Positions 51,329-59,174 of a stretch of 59,174 bases of DNA are shown here, piece after piece. Positions within the stretch are counted from its first letter, which is position 1; each line of letters opens with the position of its first letter. Source of the stretch: Erysipelotrichaceae bacterium. GTDB lineage: Bacteria; Bacillota_I; Bacilli_A; Erysipelotrichales; Erysipelotrichaceae. Position numbers and translations under genes: made by a program. Where the stretch lies: NCBI GenBank assembly GCA_017431405.1, contig JAFRLB010000011.1:1-59174 (forward strand), written 5' to 3'. The notes under the pieces were generated by a model. The model had not been told where the DNA came from. It worked only from the letters and a program-made list of their open reading frames with translations, and made no database searches.

Positions 51329-51821
51329 ATTTATGTCTTAATGTATATTCTGAAGATCTGCTTTCAGAAGATTCGGTGCTGCTATGGAAATAGTGATAAC
51401 TTGTTTTGCCAAGTTTTCTGCCATCTGTAAGTAAGAGGCCCAGACCGGTATTCTTATCAACGGACATGCCAAAGCTGGAAACATTCTCAGTCTTAATTAT
51501 GATGCCGACAAACTCTCCATCCTTAAACAGGTAGCCACCGCGAACCTGATTACTGATGAAGCTTCCCGCAATGAAACTGGCCAGTAATTCATCAGTAACG
51601 ACTCTTTCACCACTGCCTTCACTTCTGTCATCATATACAAGATCTTCGTCACGGTACTCATAGCTGTCAATGAATTCCCATTCACTTACCTTCTTAAGCA
51701 GTTCTGCTCTTTCTTCTGCACTTACTTCCAAAGGTCTGAAACAGATATCTTCAACTTCATAGACATCTTCATCTTCTGCCGGTTCATTGATAACTTCAAA
51801 AAGTTTGGTCTTATCCTGCAT
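51327..51821 (-). CDS. hypothetical acidic protein
   Basis: 164 residues. Acidic N-terminal half (EPAEDEDVYEVEDICF, YEYRDEDLVYDD) and a Ser/Lys/Arg-rich tail. Middle part is a beta-rich core (GGYLFKDGEFVGIIIKTENV). No membrane segment or known motif. ATG preceded by AGAGGAA. Monocistronic. Confidence 0.7.
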   Translation of the reverse strand: MQDKTKLFEVINEPAEDEDVYEVEDICFRPLEVSAEERAELLKKVSEWEFIDSYEYRDEDLVYDDRSEGSGERVVTDELLASFIAGSFISNQVRGGYLFKDGEFVGIIIKTENVSSFGMSVDKNTGLGLLLTDGRKLGKTSYHYFHSSTESSESRSSEYTLRHK

Positions 51822-51894
51822 ATGAGTTCCTCTTTTGTTAATACGATAACTTTCTATTATTATACTAACATTTTTTCACTATGTTTGTTTCCAT

Positions 51895-51922
51895 AATACT
51901 TTACTGTTTTCAAGAAAGTATT
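51895..51922. repeat. 8-bp inverted repeat upstream of the surface protein gene
   Basis: AATACTTT (51895-51902) and AAAGTATT (51915-51922) with a 12-nt loop, in the 256-bp gap before the large surface protein. Could be an operator. Nothing else stands out in the gap. Confidence 0.35.
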
Positions 51923-52077
51923 GTCAGCCAGATACCTGGATGACATAAACTGTCCGAAAACATACAATTTTTATTTCCTGTTATTTTTTGAATTATGATA
52001 AAATTTCTTTAATTATTAATGTATAGAATACTAGCTTTAACAATTCTGCAGATCAACATTGCATAAGGAGTAACGCT

Positions 52078-55000
52078 ATGAAACATACTAAACAATTTAT
52101 TCAGATAATCCTGGTCATTACAATGATGTTTACTTCATTAAATTTTGCCTTTGCGGAAGACAATGAGGTTCCAGATGACACAGTGATAACTGCTGAACAG
52201 GAAGAAAACACTGAAAATGAAGAACCGTCATCTTCAGACATCGGACAGGATATCCCGGCATTTGAACCGGGGCCAATTCTGAATGATCCGCTTGATTACT
52301 CTCTGGGCCTGGAAATTGACAGCCAGGAAGAGATTGCCAGCGGACAGCTTCTTAACAGCACTTTGCGTTCAAAGCTTAAGGAAGACATTGAAAGCCTGCT
52401 TGATTTCCAGCCGGTTGAATTAGACAATGTCAACAAGTTCATTACTTCCATAGACACTTTCTTAGCAAAGGGTGGCTATAATTACGACAGTACGTCCATT
52501 GGCTCAGGTTTATTATCAACCGGCGAGTTGGGACAATTAGCTTCAGCCATTGGCTTACACGAGACCCAGGATCACCTGATCGAAGTAATTGAAAGTAATG
52601 ACAATGCCACAGGATACATTTATGTAATTGACCGTAATTCCATTGGTGTCAGAGTTGAAGATGAATCCGGTGAAGGAATTGGTGCAGCCTTAGTAACCAT
52701 TTCATATAAGGATGAAAGCGGCAATACCGTAACCAGATCACAGTATACTACTGACGGTAACCTGCCTGGTATTGCGGGCTTTGATAAGATGACCGGCGTT
52801 AATTACATCATGATAGACGTCCAGGCAGAAAACTACCGAGCTCAGACAATTCTGGACAAGAGAATTACTCCAGGTGACATATTGTACTTCCGTCTGAAGG
52901 AATCACCTGAAAATGATGTATACCTTCGTTGTGCAGACTTGGCCGGTAAGGACATGTTAACGGAAGATACCGGACTCTATCTTGTTGAAACAGGAAGCCA
53001 ACCATTGGACATGAGAGTAATAGTTACCGCAAAAGGCAATAAGAGTCTGCCTGAAAGCATTACCTTAAAAGATGATAATAAGGAAAGAAGTATTACCACC
53101 TTTAAAAACCATTCAAAGATCGATCTTGGTGATACGGTTTCCTACATGTTTACCCAATCTGAAGACTGGTTAAAGAAAGGCGGCTTATTAGCCCAGGATG
53201 ATGTATTATACTTTGACATTGACGGTAATAAGTATCTCTTACCATATGTAACAGTTAAAAACGCCTTGATGCAGCCGGGAACTTCCCAGGAAGAATTACC
53301 GTTAACCGGCACAGATAAGGAAATACCTCTTACTGATATCATGGGCGGCAGCGGTATCGTTTCTCTTACCGTTAACTACCTTAAGGTTCCGGTAACCATT
53401 GGTGTTTTCCCGGAAGGCGGTTTCATAATTGTCGCAACCTTTGACATAGAGAGTTTATCAACCTCGTACTCTTCCCTGTTTGAGCAGAGCTGGAACCCAA
53501 AGACCCGTGCTGAAACAGAAAGTGTTCTTGAACCGTTCAAGCAGGAATTCTGGCGTAAGGCAGACCGTTTCAAAAGCGGAACAGGTCAGATGAACGACAG
53601 TAAGCGCATTTCCTTAGCCAGAGATAAATACTGGTCCTTCAATGCCAGCTTCTCATTATTCTGCACTGGTGTATATAATGAGAAAACTGGAAACTTTGAT
53701 GGCTCATTTGGCGGTATCTTTGATGCCAAGCTTTCAGGTGGAGTTACCCAGTATTTCCTAGTATCAGTACCAATTGTAATTCCATTCTATCTGGGCTTTA
53801 ACGTCTTTGGTGAATTCAAGAGCGCCCTTACTGCCAACATGGTTTGGAATAAACTGTCAGATGGCATCGGCGCAGCCTTCGCAGCAGCTGACCACACATT
53901 GACCCAACGTTATGACTTGATAGCCGGTCTTGAGCTTTATGGAGGTGTCGGTTTAAAGGGAATCTGCTCAATTGAAGCGGCTGGAGGTGCAAAAATTGAT
54001 TTTGCGGCCATTCAGGGAACTGTTGAAGAAAAAGGAAAAGACGGAATCAGATTCTTAATTGACTCCTTTGCCACAGTAAGAGTTTCAGGAGCAATTGCCT
54101 TCTTCAGTTTCAACTTGTTCAGTCACACTTTCGGGCCATGGCGACTGTATGACTCCCATCCGGATAAAGTGGCTAATGAACCGGTAAGTCAGTCTGATGA
54201 TGAAATTGAGTTTATTGACATGGATCTGGCAAGTGTTAATGAAGACGGCACATTGTTACTGGCTGGCGATGGGGAAACAACACTTAACCATTACAAATCC
54301 AACCTGCTTACTTCTGAGGTAACAACGGTAAATGACATTCAGACGATAAAGGCCATTTCCAATGATACATTCTCAGACAGTCAGGTTCAGATAGTTTCAA
54401 CAAAGAAGACTACGGCCCTATTCAGAATTGCCAGCATCGATGGCAAGGCCAAGATCATTTATCAGAAGCAGAACCCTGAAACAGGGGAATTCATGGATGA
54501 CTATTATGAATTACCGTCATTAATGAATTATGATGTAACCGAATTTGACGTTGCCGCTTCAAGCGGTGATGATAACTTATTCTATATTGGCTGTATTGTG
54601 GCTGACCGCGATAATACAACCATTGATTCACGTACCAGGACGACCAGGGTACAGGGCATTGTTGTGGACCTGGATAACGACAGTGTTCGCAAGGCTGCCG
54701 TTAAATCACCGTTACCTGATGTAGGTAAATACTATTACTTCAATCCAAGAGTTGCCGGCAGTGATGGCAATATCGCAGTAGCATACCAGAAATCATCCTC
54801 ATACCAATACCTGGGTGATGCGGAAGCCTGTGTCTTTGGCACTAATGAAAAAGAAATAGTCATGGGCAAGGGTACCATTTATACCAGCGGTGACATCGTT
54901 AATGGGGAACCTTCATTCTTCGTTACAAACCGTTCTCATACTACCACCGATACCTTGGTAATTGACGGTTACATGGCTGATGGCTCATTTGATGAAAACA

Positions 55001-56769
55001 ATCCAAGATGCCGTTTCTCAGTTGATGTACAGGGTTATAAACTTTCCGAAAATGAAAACTACCTGACCAACTGGGGTTACGCCAATAATACCAACTATGC
55101 CATCATAGCCAGTAAGCTGTATTTCCTGGAGAAATATCCAAATAGCTATGACCAGTATGGCTACGGCATGAGATTTACCCAGGTTGAAAACGGCGAAGGC
55201 CTGGTCAACCGTGACAACACCTATGAATTCGTCGCTACTGATGATAACAGCGGAATCTGTATCGTAAGCACCACTACATCTTATGATGTAAACATGGAAA
55301 CCGGCGAGCACACTCTCAAGGGTTCAAACCTGAAGGTCTATACCTTGGAGGGTCGCTATGACAGTTCCACAAAAACAAATCAGGCCATCTTACATGGACC
55401 GCTTGATATATTCGTTAAGAATGCGGACATCTGCACCTTTGCGGCTGTATTCAACCGTGCAACCTGTAATTCCAAGGGTTTATCAGTTGTCTATGCTTCT
55501 ACACCGGAAGTAAGTCTGTCTGCTGATGGCAAGATCATTACCGAAAATGACATTTACCAGTGGCAACAGAATCTGAAGCGCGGCATGGTAGCCACAAACG
55601 TTGAATTCTCAGATCTGTTCTACTATACCGATGAACATGTATTGCCTGTACAGATCACCTTCCGTAACATCGGTTATGCCATTGAAGGTCCGGTAGCCTT
55701 CACGATAAAAGATGAAAACGGCTACGACATGCACGAACTGTACTTCAATCCTGGCAATAAGCAGTGGTATGACATGGGAACTGAAATGGAACATAACTAT
55801 GGAAAGCTCTACAGCGGCGACAGTGTAACCGTTGATCTTATAGTAGCTGCTCCATATTATTGGGATGCCAACAAGATCCATGAAGTCAGAGTAGAAATAT
55901 CACCTAAATACCGGGGCGATGCCCAGACAATGCTGGCTACGCCAGTATATAACAACAGCCTGACCTTACAGGGTTCTCAGATCGTGTTGGGTGATAAGCA
56001 TTACGCTGACTTAAGCATAACCAACATTAATGAAGAAGCCATGGGATTAAACAAGTTAGCCGTTGAAATTCTGTATAAGGATGATACAAAGCAGTCATCT
56101 GTATCTGACATTGATCTTACTCACGTTACCAGTGACCCGGATAATGACAAGCATACGGTAATGTATGACCTGACCCCTATCTGGAACAGGGCTGAACAGG
56201 ATGAAGTATTAGCTGTAAGATTCTATTTAATAGATGAAGAAGGAATGCCATTAACCGGTGAACCGGTATACATGTATCCTAAAGCTTTAGCAGAGTTACA
56301 GGATGTAAGCTATGAAATCACTGAAGGAGCTGATGGTATATGGCAGAAAGGCAGCGATGAAGATCATCTGATCAAAGTCGTTCGCAGCAGAAATGAAGAA
56401 ACCTGCTTCTCACATTTCACTTCCGTAATCATTGATGATAAGGAATTAACTCTTAATACCGACTACCTCGCTGAAAGCGGCAGTACCCTCATTACTCTTA
56501 AGAAGGAAATGATGGAACAGTTAGCGGAAGGCCAGCATGATGTAACGATCACATTTGATGACGGTGAAGTTTCAACTACACTCACAATAAAGGCCGCTGA
56601 AGAAGAAAAGGATCCTGATGTACCGGTTGACCCAACCCCAGTCGATCCAGCTGACCCGGAATCACCTGATACCGGCGATAACAGTAACCTATACCTCTGG
56701 GTTATCATGTTATTAACTTCACTGACCGCAATGTTACTAATAGTATTAAGAAGAAAGAAATATAACTAA
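52078..56769 (+). CDS. large cell-wall-anchored surface protein
   Basis: 1563 residues. Signal peptide (1-25, ending NFAFA), then an acidic stretch, a carboxypeptidase-regulatory-like beta domain (about 190-280, VRVEDESGEGIGAALVTISYKDESG), long beta-rich regions, and a CARDB-like module (about 1180-1270). C-terminal proline-rich stalk DPTPVDPADPESPDTGD, a membrane helix and RRKKYN tail. SPDTG is a sortase motif variant. No sortase gene is in the window. AAGGAG before ATG. Confidence 0.85.
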   Translation: MKHTKQFIQIILVITMMFTSLNFAFAEDNEVPDDTVITAEQEENTENEEPSSSDIGQDIPAFEPGPILNDPLDYSLGLEIDSQEEIASGQLLNSTLRSKLKEDIESLLDFQPVELDNVNKFITSIDTFLAKGGYNYDSTSIGSGLLSTGELGQLASAIGLHETQDHLIEVIESNDNATGYIYVIDRNSIGVRVEDESGEGIGAALVTISYKDESGNTVTRSQYTTDGNLPGIAGFDKMTGVNYIMIDVQAENYRAQTILDKRITPGDILYFRLKESPENDVYLRCADLAGKDMLTEDTGLYLVETGSQPLDMRVIVTAKGNKSLPESITLKDDNKERSITTFKNHSKIDLGDTVSYMFTQSEDWLKKGGLLAQDDVLYFDIDGNKYLLPYVTVKNALMQPGTSQEELPLTGTDKEIPLTDIMGGSGIVSLTVNYLKVPVTIGVFPEGGFIIVATFDIESLSTSYSSLFEQSWNPKTRAETESVLEPFKQEFWRKADRFKSGTGQMNDSKRISLARDKYWSFNASFSLFCTGVYNEKTGNFDGSFGGIFDAKLSGGVTQYFLVSVPIVIPFYLGFNVFGEFKSALTANMVWNKLSDGIGAAFAAADHTLTQRYDLIAGLELYGGVGLKGICSIEAAGGAKIDFAAIQGTVEEKGKDGIRFLIDSFATVRVSGAIAFFSFNLFSHTFGPWRLYDSHPDKVANEPVSQSDDEIEFIDMDLASVNEDGTLLLAGDGETTLNHYKSNLLTSEVTTVNDIQTIKAISNDTFSDSQVQIVSTKKTTALFRIASIDGKAKIIYQKQNPETGEFMDDYYELPSLMNYDVTEFDVAASSGDDNLFYIGCIVADRDNTTIDSRTRTTRVQGIVVDLDNDSVRKAAVKSPLPDVGKYYYFNPRVAGSDGNIAVAYQKSSSYQYLGDAEACVFGTNEKEIVMGKGTIYTSGDIVNGEPSFFVTNRSHTTTDTLVIDGYMADGSFDENNPRCRFSVDVQGYKLSENENYLTNWGYANNTNYAIIASKLYFLEKYPNSYDQYGYGMRFTQVENGEGLVNRDNTYEFVATDDNSGICIVSTTTSYDVNMETGEHTLKGSNLKVYTLEGRYDSSTKTNQAILHGPLDIFVKNADICTFAAVFNRATCNSKGLSVVYASTPEVSLSADGKIITENDIYQWQQNLKRGMVATNVEFSDLFYYTDEHVLPVQITFRNIGYAIEGPVAFTIKDENGYDMHELYFNPGNKQWYDMGTEMEHNYGKLYSGDSVTVDLIVAAPYYWDANKIHEVRVEISPKYRGDAQTMLATPVYNNSLTLQGSQIVLGDKHYADLSITNINEEAMGLNKLAVEILYKDDTKQSSVSDIDLTHVTSDPDNDKHTVMYDLTPIWNRAEQDEVLAVRFYLIDEEGMPLTGEPVYMYPKALAELQDVSYEITEGADGIWQKGSDEDHLIKVVRSRNEETCFSHFTSVIIDDKELTLNTDYLAESGSTLITLKKEMMEQLAEGQHDVTITFDDGEVSTTLTIKAAEEEKDPDVPVDPTPVDPADPESPDTGDNSNLYLWVIMLLTSLTAMLLIVLRRKKYN

Positions 56770-56774
56770 ACGAT

Positions 56775-56808
56775 AAAAACAGGCGTTACCACTTAGGTCA
56801 CGCCCTTT
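56775..56808. terminator. bidirectional terminator
   Basis: GGCGTTACC (56782-56790) and GGTCACGCC (56795-56803) flanked by A and T runs. Ends the surface protein gene and the YhfC gene. Confidence 0.8.
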
Positions 56809-56827
56809 TCTTGTCATCTTAAATGAT

Positions 56828-57658
56828 TTAGTTCATTTCCTGGTTCTTCATTTTCTTATAGAGACTTACCGCAAACAACATAACCATGACGGTCCAGAAA
56901 GCGGCCCAGAGCTCTACTGACCATAATGGCAACAGTCCTCTCTGATATATTGCCGGAAAAGTATCCATCAACATGTGTAACACAATGGCTAAAGGCAGAT
57001 AAACCCTCTTCCCTGTTACTACACCATAATAAACGATGACCGTAAACCCTATATGAGCAAGCATCGCAAGCAGGCGTTCAATGACATTCATCCCCATCAT
57101 GAAATAATCAAATGAGGCAGCTGCTTCAACAGTAGGAAGCGCAATTGTGGCAACTTCTTCTGTAATGTTTAAGGTTTTTAAGGCAGTTTCCAGATCTCCC
57201 TTGGAAAACAGCACCGCAATAGTCAGATAGGTAATCATTAGCGGCAGAACTATCGTCAGTACTTCTATTCCCCCATGACCGATCCCATACATGACCGCAT
57301 TTTCAGGTGTGCGGTTATTCTTCAGGATGTATTTCATGACGACATGGCGTCCGCATTCTTCAAAGACACCTGCCATGGTGATGCCATATAAGACAAATGC
57401 CACTGTATTTCCATTTATGAATCTTGAAACAGGGTTATCCATGACGATACATAAGTAATGTACCCCAAGCTCTAAAACCCTGGCTGAAACCAGAAAGCCA
57501 ATTATCCCGGCAATTAACCAGCTGATCTTTGTCTGTTCCTTATGCTTCGCTCTCCAGTAAATGAAGAAAGAAACAGGAATTATAATCATCAGAATGACGG
57601 TAATAACCAGTGATGGTATGCTGGCATTACCAACAACAATATTCTCAAAAGCACTCAT
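56828..57658 (-). CDS. YhfC-family intramembrane metalloprotease-like protein
   Basis: 276 residues with about eight hydrophobic helices. The motifs EECGR (100-104), GIGHGGIE (125-132) and a later H in the LAHIGFTV and LHMLMD helices are those of the YhfC (PF10086) family, likely glutamic or metal proteases in the membrane. Starts at ATG 57658, sharing one base with the MerR stop (TAATG). This tight coupling suggests that the protease works on, or with, the membrane-bound regulator. Confidence 0.85.
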   Translation of the reverse strand: MSAFENIVVGNASIPSLVITVILMIIIPVSFFIYWRAKHKEQTKISWLIAGIIGFLVSARVLELGVHYLCIVMDNPVSRFINGNTVAFVLYGITMAGVFEECGRHVVMKYILKNNRTPENAVMYGIGHGGIEVLTIVLPLMITYLTIAVLFSKGDLETALKTLNITEEVATIALPTVEAAASFDYFMMGMNVIERLLAMLAHIGFTVIVYYGVVTGKRVYLPLAIVLHMLMDTFPAIYQRGLLPLWSVELWAAFWTVMVMLFAVSLYKKMKNQEMN

Positions 57659-58380
57659 TAATCATTACCTCCCCAGACTTCCACGCAGAAGCCTTTGTGA
57701 CCGCAGGAAGTACAGGTCAGATTACGGGCTGTCGGGTTATGATTTGCCCAGAAAGCTTCCTTAAGTGTAGGTTTGAATACCTCATGACATTCCGGACAGA
57801 TGAATTTTACATGATTAAAATAATACAAGGTTCCTGTTATTGCCCAGATAATGTCTATGAAAAGCCATATGGCAAATGGCCACCAGATACCCTTAACGAT
57901 CCAGAAAATGATGGAGAACCACTGAAAACATGTTACCGGAAGTCCGGTTATGATCATCATCCATCTCATTCTCTTCAGTTTCTTCTTGCCTTCCATGTAT
58001 ACTGCGACATCACCAATTGATTCAAGAGAAAACTCACCCTTGCTTCTTAAGCCGCTTTTTAACTCGTGCAGCTTATTCAGCTTTTCCTGTTTCTCAGAAA
58101 TTTCATACAAAAGAACACTCTCCTGCTGTTCCATGAGCATTGAGAGCACTTTTTCAGGATGCTCTTCCTGTAAGATCTTACTGATGGCATCAAGCGGCAT
58201 GTCCAGTTCCCTTAGAAAACAGATTATCTTCATACGCTTCAGATCATCTTCCGAGTAAAGGCGTCTGCCACCTTCGGAAAGCTCACTTGGTATCAGAATG
58301 TTTCTTGCATCATAATACTGAACAGTCCTCACTGTGACACCACATAATTTGGCAATCTCTCCTGTCGTATATTTTGACAT
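57658..58380 (-). CDS. MerR-family regulator with membrane helices and zinc ribbon
   Basis: 240 residues. N-terminal MerR HTH (1-70; YTTGEIAKLCGVTVRTVQYYD), a coiled-coil linker (about 75-112), two membrane helices (about 140-162 and 164-187), and a C-terminal zinc ribbon with CPEC (195-198) and CTSC (223-226). The domain order is unusual for MerR, where the C-terminus normally binds ligand in the cytosol. Own promoter with the MerR-type 19-bp spacer. AGGAGG is placed before the ATG. Confidence 0.9.
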   Translation of the reverse strand: MSKYTTGEIAKLCGVTVRTVQYYDARNILIPSELSEGGRRLYSEDDLKRMKIICFLRELDMPLDAISKILQEEHPEKVLSMLMEQQESVLLYEISEKQEKLNKLHELKSGLRSKGEFSLESIGDVAVYMEGKKKLKRMRWMMIITGLPVTCFQWFSIIFWIVKGIWWPFAIWLFIDIIWAITGTLYYFNHVKFICPECHEVFKPTLKEAFWANHNPTARNLTCTSCGHKGFCVEVWGGND

Positions 58381-58404
58381 GACCCTTACCTCCTTACACC
58401 ACGA

Positions 58405-58435
58405 ATTCTACTTCATGACGTTACGTTACAAGCAA
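58405..58435 (-). promoter_or_regulatory. MerR-type promoter with 19-bp spacer
   Basis: On the minus strand TTGCTT (58435-58430), 19-bp spacer (58429-58411), TAGAAT (58410-58405). The spacer carries the imperfect dyad ACGT-A-ACGT flanked by CTT and AAG, the usual MerR binding site between overlong-spaced boxes. Autoregulation is implied. Confidence 0.75.
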
Positions 58436-58488
58436 TACCTTACGCAGGATTATTTTTCATTTCTGTTAGGAAAATTATATCACCGAAC

Positions 58489-58520
58489 AAAAAATAAAGA
58501 GAGAAACCCATAAGTTTCTC
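58489..58520 (-). terminator. terminator of the right-edge gene
   Basis: GAGAAAC (58501-58507) and GTTTCTC (58514-58520). On the minus strand TCTTTATTTTTT follows. Confidence 0.85.
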
Positions 58521-58547
58521 CCCTTTTCATACTATTTGATTTACAGA

Positions 58548-59174
58548 TTATTTACCGATTCTGCCCAGAAGAGCATCACTGTCATTTTCCCCAGAGAAGA
58601 ATTCTAAAGTGACTGTGGCATGACCGTTCTGTTCAAATACGTCGAAGCCGACATACTTATGCAGTTCTTCATTCAGGTAGGCGTATGATCTGTATGAACC
58701 TACAGTCTGTGGATTGATGTAATCATATCCAAGCTCTTCCATTCTGGCTGTATATTCATCAAGATATGCATATGCCTCGTCCAGAGTATCAAATGGCTGG
58801 TAAACCAACAGTTTCAATCCTAAGAAGCCGCTCTGATTATGATTGTAAGTAGTCTGATCTCTTGCCCCGATGTCGCCATGAACATTAGCCTCTGGTAAGC
58901 CGTGTTCCTTAAGCATGTTATTAACTTCATCAGGAGTTAATGATCTTTCATTCTTGAAGGTGATCTGTACTAAGCCATCTTCCTCTTCATTAAACAGGTA
59001 ATTAAATGACTTGAAGCCGTTAGAGTTTTCATAGGAAGCACCGTTTGGAGCATAACTTTCCCTGTAGCCAATTTCCTTCATGCGGCTGCCATATTCTTCT
59101 AAATATGCCAATGCAGCATCATGATCTTCAAAGGTCAGCTGTACGGCAATGTACATGTCATAGTTGAAATAGTA
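58548..59174 (-). CDS. duplicated-domain protein, 5' end outside window
   Basis: The frame stays open through the right edge, so the true start lies beyond 59174. The visible 208 residues hold two copies of one roughly 90-residue unit: LTFEDHDAALAYLEEYGSRMKEIGY with a FNYLF strand, and later YQPFDTLDEAYAYLDEYTARMEELGYDY with a YVGFDVF strand. No known family. May be longer, with more copies, and possibly secreted if a signal lies upstream. Confidence 0.72.
   Translation of the reverse strand, partial: YYFNYDMYIAVQLTFEDHDAALAYLEEYGSRMKEIGYRESYAPNGASYENSNGFKSFNYLFNEEEDGLVQITFKNERSLTPDEVNNMLKEHGLPEANVHGDIGARDQTTYNHNQSGFLGLKLLVYQPFDTLDEAYAYLDEYTARMEELGYDYINPQTVGSYRSYAYLNEELHKYVGFDVFEQNGHATVTLEFFSGENDSDALLGRIGK

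Overview
The window reads as chromosomal DNA of a low-GC, anaerobic Bacillota. An Erysipelotrichia-type gut or oral anaerobe is my best guess, but that is an inference. Support comes from strong AGGAGG-type ribosome binding sites, a type III glutamine synthetase, the oxygen-sensitive NrdDG reductase, ECF vitamin/nucleobase-type transporters, lipoproteins with classical lipoboxes and a SPDTG cell-wall anchor. TGA is used as a stop. I see no rRNA, tRNA, insertion sequence, prophage or CRISPR array. Most of the window is ordinary chromosome in short operons separated by clear hairpin terminators, and gene order is dense on both strands.

Layout. 1-2.0 kb (-): pyrG followed 1 nt later by a glnN cut by the window edge. 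2.3-7.4 kb (+): a YwaF-like membrane protein, then mgtA behind a 24-codon leader peptide and a terminator, then two unknown genes. 7.5-12.3 kb (-): an ECF transporter (S, fused A-A, T) with two tandem SAM-hydrolase (DUF62) paralogs. 12.4-13.4 kb: an SGNH hydrolase and, divergently, a tiny isolated transcription unit for an 11-residue peptide with two Trp codons. 13.5-18.3 kb: a mannose-family PTS (IID, IIC, IIB, no IIA), a PIG-L-like deacetylase, a tandem-GNAT protein and a divergent RpiR regulator. 18.3-23.8 kb: two lipoproteins, a secreted lipase, a MATE pump and a Na+/H+-type antiporter behind a compact structured leader. 24.0-26.0 kb: a yybP-ykoY (Mn2+) riboswitch in front of a small membrane protein, a PiT phosphate transporter and its DUF47 partner. 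26.1-32.6 kb (-): DUF1349 protein, 5'-nucleotidase lipoprotein, SDR, amidohydrolase, TatD, second MATE pump. 32.7 kb: a histidine-kinase fragment. 33.0-38.2 kb (-): a purine operon (xpt, complete ECF transporter, guanine deaminase). 38.4-39.9 kb: a lipoprotein fused to a cysteine-desulfurase-like PLP enzyme. 40.0-51.8 kb: CDP-alcohol phosphatidyltransferase, deoD-mtnA, an APH-fold kinase, nrdDG, a 16-residue-repeat protein, a membrane-tethered PstS-like protein with a phosphodiester glycosidase. 52-59 kb: a 1563-residue wall-anchored protein, a MerR regulator with membrane and zinc-ribbon domains coupled to a YhfC intramembrane protease, and a duplicated-domain protein running off the right edge.

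How the parts connect. Two themes recur. One is purine and SAM by-product salvage: DUF62 (SAM to adenosine), deoD-mtnA (MTA or 5'-deoxyadenosine), xpt-ECF-guaD (guanine/xanthine) and an exported 5'-nucleotidase. The other is cation control by RNA leaders: the peptide leader of mgtA, the Mn2+ riboswitch of the PiT operon and the structured leader of the antiporter. The most promising candidates for something new are the mgtA peptide-attenuator, the Mn-riboswitch/PiT pairing, a purine ECF transporter, the lipid-anchored cysteine-desulfurase-like enzyme, and the ECF/DUF62 pair in which one paralog has lost the catalytic His. No database search could be run, so family names rest on recognised motifs.
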